DNA from: Hyphomonadaceae bacterium
GTDB lineage: Bacteria; Pseudomonadota; Alphaproteobacteria; Caulobacterales; Aquidulcibacteraceae
Assembly: GCA_019753175.1 (NCBI GenBank)
Contig: JAIELK010000009.1
Location: forward strand, 1-50,310
Direction of reading: 5' to 3'
Length of the DNA stretch: 50,310 nt
Shown here: positions 42,201 to 49,013 of the stretch, piece by piece
How the letters are laid out: each line of letters begins with the position of its first letter
Position numbering within the stretch: position 1 is the stretch's first letter
The notes under the pieces: model-generated
Seen by the model: only the letters and a program-made list of their open reading frames with translations
Database searches by the model: none
Told to the model about the DNA's origin: nothing
Position numbers and translations under genes: made by a program

Positions 42201-42434
42201 CTGGTACAGATTTTCGTTCGCGATAACAACGTCGACCAGGCGTTGAAGGCGCTCAAAAAGAAGATGCAGCGGGAAGGCACTTTCCGCGAAATGAAGCGCC
42301 GCAATCACTACGAAAAACCGTCCGAGAAGCGCGCACGTGAAGCGGCCGAAGCCGTGCGCCGCGCCCGCAAGCTGGCCCGCAAGCGCGCGCAGCGCGAAGG
42401 CTTGCTGCCGCGCCCCGCGCCGAAGCCGCGCTAG
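42201..42434 (+). CDS. rpsU: 30S ribosomal protein S21 (apparent CTG start)
   Basis: 77 residues: [20 protein letters not shown], then [42 protein letters not shown]21 helps initiation by binding near the anti-Shine-Dalgarno region of 16S rRNA. All close homologues I know begin with Met directly before VQ. Here that codon is CTG (42201-42203), with GGGAG at 42189-42193 seven bases upstream. The only other in-frame start is a TTG at 42105, which would add 32 unrelated residues. So CTG initiation (or a base error) is inferred. The gene lies between COQ9 and the convergent LpxR-like gene. Confidence 0.9.
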   Translation: MVQIFVRDNNVDQALKALKKKMQREGTFREMKRRNHYEKPSEKRAREAAEAVRRARKLARKRAQREGLLPRPAPKPR

Positions 42435-42483
42435 GACGTTTCGCAATCCGGAAGGGCGGCGCCCCTATCTGCTGGGGTGGCGC

Positions 42484-43536
42484 TCAGAGTCGCCAGCTGA
42501 GCGCTAGTGCGCCGAAGTCTTGGCCACTGGGCTGTGTCTCGAACTCTTCGGTCCGCCACACATAGGTGTAGGCGAGGCGCCAATCGCCAGCACTGATGGC
42601 GAAGCCGGCCTGATAGTCGGCGACAAACGGATTGCGCTCGACCGAAGCGCTGTCCTCGAAGGTGTTGCCGTCCAGGAACAGGTTGCGGGCCACTGCGCGT
42701 CCTTGCACGCCGGCAAACACGGACCAAGAGAGCGGACCGCCATTGAAGTGCTCGACGCCCGAGAGCGATGGGCGCACGCGCGGCGGGCCGTAGTCGTTGT
42801 CAATGCGCTGCCCGATGCGCGCGATAGCGCCGGCGCGCGCTTCGGTTCGCAACGTGCCGAGCGTGACGCCGGCGTTGGGCGTGAGGTCCGCCTCCAGCCC
42901 GCCGAGGAAATCGCCGAACAGCCGGGCGGCGCGCCAGCGCCTATCGTAGGAGACGGCGAATGCGACTTCATCGTGCAGCTGGCTGTCCCAGCCCTGCGGG
43001 TCGGGCGCATTCAGCAATTGGTGGATGCCGCGCTGGGCTTCTTCGCCGAGCGCCGAGGGGCCGACAATGCCCAGTTCAAGCTCGTAGGTATCGAGAAAGC
43101 GCGGTCGTCGCCCGCCCTCGCGGTCTTCCTCCACACCAACCAAGAGCTGAAGATAGAGCCAACCGGCGTAGGGATGCTGATCGGCGGGCGCGGGCACGGC
43201 GGCGATGTCTTCCGGCGTGAAGATCGAGTGCCCGACGGCGATGCCCCAGAAGTCGGGGCTCGACCCGGAAATCGGGCGGGTGAAGCTGCCTGCGCCTTCC
43301 AGCCAGTCGGGTACGCCCGCGCTTGGCGATACGTAGGCGAGCTTGATCCCCGAGGTGTAATTGTCGTCGTCGCCCGAGGAGAGGCTGTCGTTCTCCACCG
43401 CCAAGGACAGCACGCCCTTTTCCTCGGGGAGCCGTTCGGCAAAGGCCGTGCTCGGCAGCGCCGCGGCCAGCGCCGCCACCGCGGCGCCCCACGCCGTCAG
43501 GCGATGATGTCGGGCGTCAGCCTGTCTTCGATCCAT
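42484..43536 (-). CDS. LpxR/DUF2219 family outer-membrane protein
   Basis: 350 residues. Signal peptide within about 1-33 (TAWGAAVAALAAALPSTAFA). The mature protein begins GVLSLAVENDSLSSGDDDNYTSGIKLAYVSP and continues with the DUF2219 pattern: FWGIAVGHSIFTPEDI, DQHPYAGWLYLQLLVGV, ELELGIVGPSALGEE, GWDSQLHDEVAFAVSYDR, and terminal strands WRLAYTYVWRTEEFE and FGALALSWRL. The N-D in ENDS and the S of YTSG match the active-site region of LpxR, which removes a 3'-acyloxyacyl group from lipid A. The start overlaps the DUF465 gene by 40 nt. Confidence 0.88.
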   Translation of the reverse strand: MDRRQADARHHRLTAWGAAVAALAAALPSTAFAERLPEEKGVLSLAVENDSLSSGDDDNYTSGIKLAYVSPSAGVPDWLEGAGSFTRPISGSSPDFWGIAVGHSIFTPEDIAAVPAPADQHPYAGWLYLQLLVGVEEDREGGRRPRFLDTYELELGIVGPSALGEEAQRGIHQLLNAPDPQGWDSQLHDEVAFAVSYDRRWRAARLFGDFLGGLEADLTPNAGVTLGTLRTEARAGAIARIGQRIDNDYGPPRVRPSLSGVEHFNGGPLSWSVFAGVQGRAVARNLFLDGNTFEDSASVERNPFVADYQAGFAISAGDWRLAYTYVWRTEEFETQPSGQDFGALALSWRL

Positions 43537-43733
43537 TGGATTTGGTCCCTCAACACCAATTTCCGCTTTTTCAACCGCGCAAGCTGCAGCGCGTCCCCAA
43601 ACGCCTGCTGGCCCATGGCCTGGATGGCGCCGTCGAGCGCCCGGTGTTCCTCGCGCAGCTCAATTAGGCGCGCCTTGAGCGCGCGCTTTTCGGGCGTATC
43701 GCTGATGTCGAAATCGAACTCGTCGCCGCCCAT
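43497..43733 (-). CDS. DUF465 (YdcH-like) coiled-coil protein
   Basis: 78 residues from ATG 43733 (GGATCGG upstream; the frame to 43901 is not credible). Helical DUF465 pattern: EKRALKARLIELREEHRALDGAIQAM, LARLKKRKLVLRDQIQWIED. YdcH-type proteins are small coiled coils of unknown function. Its 3' end overlaps the LpxR-like gene start, so they are likely cotranscribed. A second DUF465 gene is divergent at 43956. Confidence 0.88.
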   Translation of the reverse strand: MGGDEFDFDISDTPEKRALKARLIELREEHRALDGAIQAMGQQAFGDALQLARLKKRKLVLRDQIQWIEDRLTPDIIA

Positions 43734-43955
43734 ACGACCGATCCGCCAGGCGGTCGCCGCGCCCCGCCGCAGTCGCAAGCTAAGCCATGCGTCGCCGCCA
43801 CTGTAAAGCCGCCCTGGGGAGCGGGCGCTTTTGCCTCCTGCATGGCCGCCTGTGGCTGTGGATAACAAAGTGAAAACTGAATTGATGATGTGAGGAGACA
43901 ACAGGTCATTTTGGCGCCATTCTCTCCCCGCCTAGCTTCTAAGGAGGCGCCTTCA

Positions 43956-44138
43956 ATGGCTATTGAGCAGCGGCTGCGCGAACTCGACGCGCGTCATCGG
44001 GACTTGGACCTCATTATCGAAAACGAATCCAAGAGTCCTTCGGTGGATACCACCAGGCTCAGCGCGATGAAGAAGCAGAAGCTCAGGCTCAAGGAAGAAA
44101 TCGAGACCATCCGACAGGCGCTTTCCCAGCACCATTGA
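43956..44138 (+). CDS. DUF465 (YdcH-like) protein, second copy
   Basis: 60 residues; AAGGAGG eight bases before the ATG. Shares the family core with the first copy: RLRELDARHRDLDLIIENESKS, LSAMKKQKLRLKEEIETIRQ. The whole protein is a two-helix coiled coil. Divergent from the first copy across about 220 bp, so one intergenic region may drive both. Confidence 0.9.
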   Translation: MAIEQRLRELDARHRDLDLIIENESKSPSVDTTRLSAMKKQKLRLKEEIETIRQALSQHH

Positions 44139-44165
44139 GGCGCCGGCGCCGGTCAGCTGAGCGAT

Positions 44166-44188
44166 CGCGCGGCGGGTCCCGTCGCGCG
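44166..44188. terminator. GC hairpin between convergent genes
   Basis: CGCGCGGCGG (44166-44175) pairs with CCGTCGCGCG (44179-44188) around a 3-base loop, ten pairs including one G-T. No T-run. It lies between the convergent ends of the DUF465 and TrcR genes and may act as a bidirectional stop or RNA 3' protector. Confidence 0.35.
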
Positions 44189-44196
44189 GTGACCGC

Positions 44197-44823
44197 TTAG
44201 CTTTCCTCGCGCTCGTATGTTTCTGGCGGCGCCGTTTCTTGCGCGGCGCGCAACGTCTTCGCTTCGGCTTTGGCAGCCCGCGCTTCGGCACGCGCGCGCG
44301 CCACGGCGGCTTCCGAAACAACCGCGTCAAGTTCAATCTGTGAACACAAGCCGATCGTCACCGGATCCACCGGCTTAATCTGGCTGGAATTCCAGTGGGT
44401 GCGATTGCGAACCTGTTCGATCGTGGCCTTAGTGGTGCCGATCAGCTTCACGATCTTGGAGTCGGGCACTTCCGGGTGGTTCTTCAGGAACCATTGGATT
44501 GCGTCGGGGCGATCTTGGCGGCGCGCAATCGGGGTGTAGCGCGCGCCGCGCTTCTTCACCTGTGGCAGGTCGATGCGCTTCTGCTCCAGCGGTTTCAGCG
44601 TGTGGGTCTCGTCTGCTTCACCGCGCGCGATCTCTTCCCGCGAAAGAAATCCGCCCGCGATCGGATCGACGCCGCGGATGCCTTTGGCGACGTCCTCATT
44701 GGCAATGCCCTGAACTTCAAGCGGGTGCAGACCACAGAAGTCGGCGATCTGTTTGAACGCGAGGGACGTGTTTTCGATCAGCCACACCGCCGTGGCCTTG
44801 GGCATCAACACATTTGCGGTCAT
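44197..44823 (-). CDS. DUF1013 family regulator (TrcR-like)
   Basis: 208 residues from ATG 44823 (TGGAGGCGCCCGCG upstream; longer frame rejected). The alphaproteobacterial DUF1013 family, recently named TrcR (cell-cycle transcriptional regulator), as I recall. Seen: MPKATAVWLIENTSLAFKQI, DFCGLHPLEVQGIANEDVAKG, DAIQWFLKNHPEVPDSKIVKL, IGTTKATIEQVRNRTHW (HTH-like), then an Ala/Arg-rich coiled-coil tail. The two HTH-like parts suggest DNA binding. Direct gene targets cannot be read here. Confidence 0.9.
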   Translation of the reverse strand: MTANVLMPKATAVWLIENTSLAFKQIADFCGLHPLEVQGIANEDVAKGIRGVDPIAGGFLSREEIARGEADETHTLKPLEQKRIDLPQVKKRGARYTPIARRQDRPDAIQWFLKNHPEVPDSKIVKLIGTTKATIEQVRNRTHWNSSQIKPVDPVTIGLCSQIELDAVVSEAAVARARAEARAAKAEAKTLRAAQETAPPETYEREES

Positions 44824-44964
44824 CGCGGGCGCCTCCAGAAAAGCAAAGCGCCTGGCGTCGTCGCCAGGCGGGGGCCATCGGGAGCAACGGGCTGACCAGG
44901 CGCGCCAGTCAGTTGGCGCGGGTATAGCTAAGCGGCGTTCTTGAGGGAAGAGTAGCAGCCCGGA

Positions 44965-44997
44965 AAAAGAAGAGGCCCGGCATTGCCGCCGGGCCTC
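44965..44997 (-). terminator. Intrinsic terminator of the OmpA-like gene
   Basis: GAGGCCCGGC (44972-44981) pairs with GCCGGGCCTC (44988-44997), 6-base loop. Read on minus, TTCTTTTTCC follows the stem, 26 bp after the ompA stop. On plus there is no T-run. Confidence 0.88.
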
Positions 44998-45022
44998 CAA
45001 AGTCAATGCATCCGCCCAGACT

Positions 45023-46045
45023 CTAGCGGAACAGGATCGTCACCGCGGTGCGGCGGTTCAGCGGCTCGCGCACGCCGTCGCGGGTCGCACGCGCCAGATC
45101 GGTTTCGCCGCGCGCTTGCGTGGTCATGCCTTGAGCCGACATGCCGCGCGCTACGAGCGCATCGCGGACGACGCTGGCGCGGCGTTCCGAGAGGCCCTGG
45201 TTGTAAGCCGTCGAGCCCGACGTGTCGGTGTGGCCGACGATCGTGACCGAGCTGATGTTGCACTGACGCGCGCGCGTCACGGCTTGGTCGATGGTGTCCA
45301 TCGCCGCCTGGTTGAGGTTCGAGCGATCCCACTCGAAGTACACGACGAACTCAGACGTCGGGCACGCGACCGGCGGTGGCGGCGGCGGCGGGGACACTGG
45401 TTGTTGCGGCGGCGGAGGCGGCGGCGGCGCCGGGGGCGCCGCGAACTGGTACCGCAAGCCCACGGTTACGGCTTGGTGCGTGTACTCTGCGTCGACGGTA
45501 CGGAAGCCGCCATCGACTTCGAGTTCGGGCACCGTGAAGTAGCGATAGCCGAGGTCGAAGGTCAGTTGCGAATTGATGGGAAAGCCAAGACCGGCCAGGC
45601 CCTGCCACGCCCAATTGCTTTCGTCTTCATCGCCAGCTTCAACCTGGGCATAGCCGACGCCAGCGCCGACATAGGGGCGCACCTTGCCTTCGCGGTTGAA
45701 ATCATAGAGCAGGTTGAGCAGCGCCGAGGTGGCCGTGACCTCCTCGTCGACGTCCTCGACGTCGTTGCTCCGGTAGGCGAGTTCCGCTTCAGCGCGGAAG
45801 CCATTGCCCCAGCCGTATCCGAGGCCGACATCGCCCATCCAGCCGTTTTCGAGTCCGAAGCTGGTGCTGCTGTTGTGTTGCTGGGGCGAGATCTCTTCCT
45901 CGATGTAATAGTCTTCCACTTCGAGTTCGCCGTCGAAGCCGTAACCGGCGTCGACGCGGCCGTACCAGCCGTCTTGTGCCTGTGCACTGGTGGCGGCGCC
46001 CGCCATCAGAGCTGCAAGCGCTATTGTCGCGAGCAATTTGCGCAT
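45023..46045 (-). CDS. OmpA family outer-membrane porin/peptidoglycan anchor
   Basis: 340 residues. Signal peptide about 1-23 (ends AQAQ). Residues 24-201: an eight-stranded barrel (DGWYGRVDAGYGFDGEL, GWMGDVGLGYGWGNGFRAEAEL, VRPYVGAGVGYAQVE, LTFDLGYRYFTVPE). A Pro linker follows (about 203-227, runs of up to 7 Pro). The C-terminal OmpA domain binds meso-DAP of peptidoglycan: VYFEWDRSNLNQAAMDTIDQA, VTIVGHTDTSGSTAYNQGLSE, RRASVVRDALVARG and a final NRRTAVTILF. AGGGGACACTC precedes the ATG. Anchors the outer membrane to the wall. Confidence 0.95.
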   Translation of the reverse strand: MRKLLATIALAALMAGAATSAQAQDGWYGRVDAGYGFDGELEVEDYYIEEEISPQQHNSSTSFGLENGWMGDVGLGYGWGNGFRAEAELAYRSNDVEDVDEEVTATSALLNLLYDFNREGKVRPYVGAGVGYAQVEAGDEDESNWAWQGLAGLGFPINSQLTFDLGYRYFTVPELEVDGGFRTVDAEYTHQAVTVGLRYQFAAPPAPPPPPPPQQPVSPPPPPPPVACPTSEFVVYFEWDRSNLNQAAMDTIDQAVTRARQCNISSVTIVGHTDTSGSTAYNQGLSERRASVVRDALVARGMSAQGMTTQARGETDLARATRDGVREPLNRRTAVTILFR

Positions 46046-46426
46046 GAGTGTCCCCTGGGATGGACGCGGCCGTTGCGGCGGCGCCTCAGCGCTGTGATAC
46101 GCCTACGACACCGCGGTTCAATCGCGCGTTCGCGACAGGGGAATTATGACACGTCTCGAGCGGCTCCCCGCCTTGACGCACACCAACGGCGCGACGGGGA
46201 CCTTTGGCGTGCGGCCTATGGTTGGCCGAGTATTAAAAAGCCGCGAGAATCTTCACCGAACCCGCCGCCGAAAGCGGAGGGCGCCAAATCGGACCTGAGC
46301 CGAGAGAGGGTCCCAAGGCCGAAGTGCACCGAGAGCGTTCCAAAGCGTCGGTCCGTGGACGAGGAGGACGTGGTTGCAGAGCTACAACCTTTACGGTAAG
46401 CCGCTTTCCTCACAGGGGAGGCAGGC
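46046..46426. other. 381-bp divergent intergenic region
   Basis: This separates the OmpA-like gene (minus) from the lipoprotein gene (plus), so it should hold two promoters. No clear -35/-10 pair or small gene was found. A short frame from 46146 has no ribosome binding site. The last 20 bp carry the strong site CAGGGGAGGCAGGC of the lipoprotein gene. Confidence 0.5.
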
Positions 46427-46783
46427 ATGAGATTTAGTTTTTCCGTAGTATGCGTTGTGCTCGCATTTGCGACAGCAGGCTGCGCGACAAAACGCTACCC
46501 GATTGCGACGCCTCTCACTTCCACCGAGGCGAGCTTGATGGATTGCCGTCAGCTTGCGATTGAGGCCGAGCGCGTGGAGGCGACGCGCACTCAAATTATC
46601 AATACTGCGCAAACCGACTGGCGCTCCGTAGCTGGGTTCCTGGGCGATTACGGCATCGGAAACGCGATGGCTCGGTCTGAAGCAGAGGCCGCATTGCAGA
46701 ATCGAGCGGACATGGTGCGACAGGCGCAGACTGCGCGCGGCTGCGTCGGCGTGAACGAACCTGCTGCGACACCTACGCCTTGA
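46427..46783 (+). CDS. Hypothetical lipoprotein, 118 residues
   Basis: CAGGGGAGGCAGGC gives a very strong ribosome binding site. Signal RFSFSVVCVVLAFATAGCAT with lipobox (TAGC). The mature part begins with a polar region and then helices (CRQLAIEAERVEATRTQIIN, GNAMARSEAEAALQNRADMVRQAQTARGC). The two Cys near the helix ends could pair. No family recognised; ended by the terminator at 46791. Confidence 0.75.
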   Translation: MRFSFSVVCVVLAFATAGCATKRYPIATPLTSTEASLMDCRQLAIEAERVEATRTQIINTAQTDWRSVAGFLGDYGIGNAMARSEAEAALQNRADMVRQAQTARGCVGVNEPAATPTP

Positions 46784-46790
46784 TCTCACG

Positions 46791-46820
46791 AAACGCCGCC
46801 CCTCGTGGGCGGCGTTTTTT
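46791..46820. terminator. Bidirectional intrinsic terminator
   Basis: AAACGCCGCCC (46791-46801) pairs with GGGCGGCGTTT (46807-46817), 5-base loop, T-run TTTTTT (46815-46820) on plus. Symmetric A-run on the other side, so it also serves the convergent oxidoreductase gene. Confidence 0.9.
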
Positions 46821-46824
46821 CGTC

Positions 46825-47805
46825 TCAATCGACGGTTAGCACGATCTTTCCGGCGTGCTCGCCTGATTGCAGCCGCGCGTGCGCGGCTTCGGCCTCGGCG
46901 AGCGGGAAGGTGGAATCGATCACGGGTTTGACTTGGCCCGATGCGATCCAGGGCCAGACCACGCGTTCGACCTCGCGCGCGATGCGCGCCTTCTCCTCGA
47001 TGGCGCGCGAGCGCAGCGTCGAGCCGGTGAGCGTCAGCCGCTTCAGCATCAGCCGCATCAGGTTCACTTCGCTGTGCGGTCCTTGCAGGAAGGCGATCAT
47101 CACGCAGCGGCCGAGGTCGTTCAGGACATTCAAATTCTTCTGCAGGTACGGGCCGCCGACCATGTCGAGCACGACATCGGCGCCGCCGAGGTCGCGGACG
47201 GCGGACTCAAAATCTGCTGTACGATAATTGATGGCGGCATCGGCGCCGAGTTTGCGGCAGAGCGCGCACTTCTCGTCAGATCCCGCCGTCGCGATAACGC
47301 GGGCGCCATGCGCCTTGGCCATTTGAATCGCTGTGGTGCCGATCCCGGACGCGCCTCCGTGCACAAGCAGCGTTTCGCCGCGTTTCAGCGCCCCGGCTTC
47401 GAATACATTCGCCCACACAGTGAACACCGTCTCGGGCAGCGCCGCCGCCTCGATCAGCGAGGCGCTGTACGGGATCGGCAGCGCCGAACCCTCATGCGCC
47501 ACGGCGTATTCGGCGTAACCGCCGCCGGCGAGCAGCGCGGTCACCTTGTCGCCGACGTGCCAGCGGGTGACGCCCGCGCCGGTTTCAACCACTTCCCCGG
47601 CGACTTCGAGGCCCAGCGTGGTCGGCGCGCCGGGCGGCGGCGGGTAGAGGCCGGACCGCTGCATCACGTCGGGCCGGTTGATGCCGGCCGCCGCGACGCG
47701 GATCAGCAGCTCCTGCGGTCCCGGTGTCGGCGTCGGCCCCTCCACCAATCTGAGCGGACGATCCGGCGCATGATCGATCTTCCGCATTGTTTGGGTTTTG
47801 AGCAC
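46825..47805 (-). CDS. NAD(P)H-quinone oxidoreductase (zinc-free MDR, PIG3/QOR type)
   Basis: 326 residues from GTG 47805 (GGGAGAGGCGGC upstream; ATG 47787 lacks a site). MDR fold: GINRPDVMQRSGLYPPPPGA, GLEVAGEVVETGAGVTRWHVGDKV, ALLAGGGYAEY, then the Rossmann motif LLVHGGASGIGTTAIQMAKAHGARVIAT and the usual C-terminal FPLAEAEAAHARLQSGEHAGKIVL. No zinc ligands, as in quinone oxidoreductases that use NADPH to reduce quinones. Divergent from DUF1192 across a palindrome at 47831. Confidence 0.93.
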   Translation of the reverse strand: MLKTQTMRKIDHAPDRPLRLVEGPTPTPGPQELLIRVAAAGINRPDVMQRSGLYPPPPGAPTTLGLEVAGEVVETGAGVTRWHVGDKVTALLAGGGYAEYAVAHEGSALPIPYSASLIEAAALPETVFTVWANVFEAGALKRGETLLVHGGASGIGTTAIQMAKAHGARVIATAGSDEKCALCRKLGADAAINYRTADFESAVRDLGGADVVLDMVGGPYLQKNLNVLNDLGRCVMIAFLQGPHSEVNLMRLMLKRLTLTGSTLRSRAIEEKARIAREVERVVWPWIASGQVKPVIDSTFPLAEAEAAHARLQSGEHAGKIVLTVD

Positions 47806-47830
47806 GCCGCCTCTCCCTTAATCTCTGTCT

Positions 47831-47846
47831 ATTGTAGAGCTACAAT
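47831..47846. promoter_or_regulatory. 16-bp palindrome, candidate operator
   Basis: ATTGTAG-AG-CTACAAT is a perfect 7-bp inverted repeat spaced by 2 bp, in the 60-bp divergent gap between the oxidoreductase and the DUF1192 gene. Size and symmetry suit a dimeric repressor (MarR- or TetR-like). No regulator gene is adjacent. Confidence 0.5.
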
Positions 47847-47865
47847 GCACTGTGGAGGTCAAACT

Positions 47866-48066
47866 ATGATCGACGACGATCCGTTCGCGCCGCCAGTCAA
47901 AAAGCCGGCAACGCTGGAGGCCGAACTCGAGTTAGCATCCGTGGGCGAGCTAGAGGCGCGCATCGAGCGTTTGCGCCGCGAGATCGCGCTCTGCGAGCAG
48001 TTCATCTCCAAGAAGCACGCCCAACGCGAGGCGGCGGATTCCGTGTTCGGCGGGCGGCCGTCCTGA
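47866..48066 (+). CDS. DUF1192 family small protein
   Basis: 66 residues; GTGGAGGTC just before the ATG. Alphaproteobacterial DUF1192 pattern: MIDDDPFAPP near the start, then one amphipathic helix ELEARIERLRREIALCEQ and KKHAQREAADSVFGG. Function unknown; members are small, acidic at the front and coiled-coil. 43 bp before rcdA, same strand. Confidence 0.88.
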   Translation: MIDDDPFAPPVKKPATLEAELELASVGELEARIERLRREIALCEQFISKKHAQREAADSVFGGRPS

Positions 48067-48109
48067 CGATGGCGTCATCCGGCCCGCCCCTTGCGACATC
48101 GGTCAGGCT

Positions 48110-48649
48110 ATGACCGATACGAACCAATCTTCGCCTCCAAGACGACGCATGGACGCCAAGCGCGCCGCGGAATTCGCGCGTTCGGAGATGTTCGAGCGCA
48201 CCTTCAAGGAGGGAATGGGGCTGGTCGAAGAGACCGCCGCCTATCTCGATGGCCCGGGCCGGGCGGCATCCAAGCGTCTGTCGCGCGCCGCCGCTTTGGC
48301 CTATGCGGGCGAGAGCATGCGCTTAACCACGAAACTGATGCAGGTGGCGTCCTGGCTCTTGGTGCAGCGCGCCGTCCGCGATGGCGAGATCGCCTTGGAT
48401 GAGGCTTCGAGCGATAAGTACCGGCTGATTGCGCGCGACGCGCCGCACGGCCAGTCGTTTGCCGCAAGCGAGGAATTGCCGGAGACGCTGCAGGGGCTGA
48501 TTGAGCGCGGCGCGGCCATCTATGAGCGCGTCAAGCGGCTCGACGAAACCATGTATGAAGGCGGTGACGAGCCCGGCGCCAATCCGGTCTCCGATCAGCA
48601 GGCGCTCTTGGAACAAGCGTTCAAGCGCGCGCCTACTTCTTCTTCATGA
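48110..48649 (+). CDS. rcdA: RcdA/DUF1465 family ClpXP adaptor
   Basis: 179 residues of the DUF1465 family, named RcdA in Caulobacter, where it helps deliver CtrA and other proteins to ClpXP during the cell cycle. Core motifs: [52 protein letters not shown], and KYRLIARD. The C-terminal tail (about 150-179) is disordered and poorly conserved. With the TrcR-like gene it makes a second cell-cycle regulator in this window. The 3' end overlaps the convergent rpmE by 17 nt. Weak ribosome binding site. Confidence 0.92.
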   Translation: MTDTNQSSPPRRRMDAKRAAEFARSEMFERTFKEGMGLVEETAAYLDGPGRAASKRLSRAAALAYAGESMRLTTKLMQVASWLLVQRAVRDGEIALDEASSDKYRLIARDAPHGQSFAASEELPETLQGLIERGAAIYERVKRLDETMYEGGDEPGANPVSDQQALLEQAFKRAPTSSS

Positions 48650-48860
48650 AGCCGCCGAACTTGTCGTTGAAGCGCGAGACGCGGCCGCCGCGGTCGAGCA
48701 GCGTCTGGTTGCCGCCGGTCCAGGCCGGGTGCGACTTGGGGTCGATTTCCAGCGCCAGCGTTGCGCCGTCCTCGCCATAGGTCGAGCGCGTCTTGAACGT
48801 CGTGCCGTCGGTCATTTGGACCGTGATAAAGTGGTAGTCGGGGTGGCCTTCGGCTTTCAT
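48633..48860 (-). CDS. rpmE: 50S ribosomal protein L31
   Basis: 75 residues. Seen: [46 protein letters not shown] and [12 protein letters not shown]. There are no Cys residues, so it is the zinc-free form, common in alphaproteobacteria. L31 bridges the ribosomal subunits. AGGA lies before the ATG. The 3' end overlaps rcdA. Confidence 0.96.
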   Translation of the reverse strand: MKAEGHPDYHFITVQMTDGTTFKTRSTYGEDGATLALEIDPKSHPAWTGGNQTLLDRGGRVSRFNDKFGGFMKKK

Positions 48861-49013
48861 GGCGCGGGTCCTGGAGGAATTGAAGCGGGGCTGATAGCGG
48901 AAACGGGCTGCGCCTGCAATACTGGGGGCCGCAGGCGGTTCCGCGCTATTGGATGGTTGTTTTGGCTGCGACGCTCTGGACCGGGGGCCTTCGGCCCTCC
49001 AATCCCCGCCCAG

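Noticed and set aside
45351-45440. Possible simple repeat or recombination site in GGCGGC-rich DNA
   Set aside because: This is the Pro-rich linker of the OmpA-type protein, a normal feature of the family.
46867-48066. Long plus-strand frame over the oxidoreductase gene
   Set aside because: Only its last 66 codons, from 47866, form a real gene (DUF1192). The rest is antisense to the quinone oxidoreductase.
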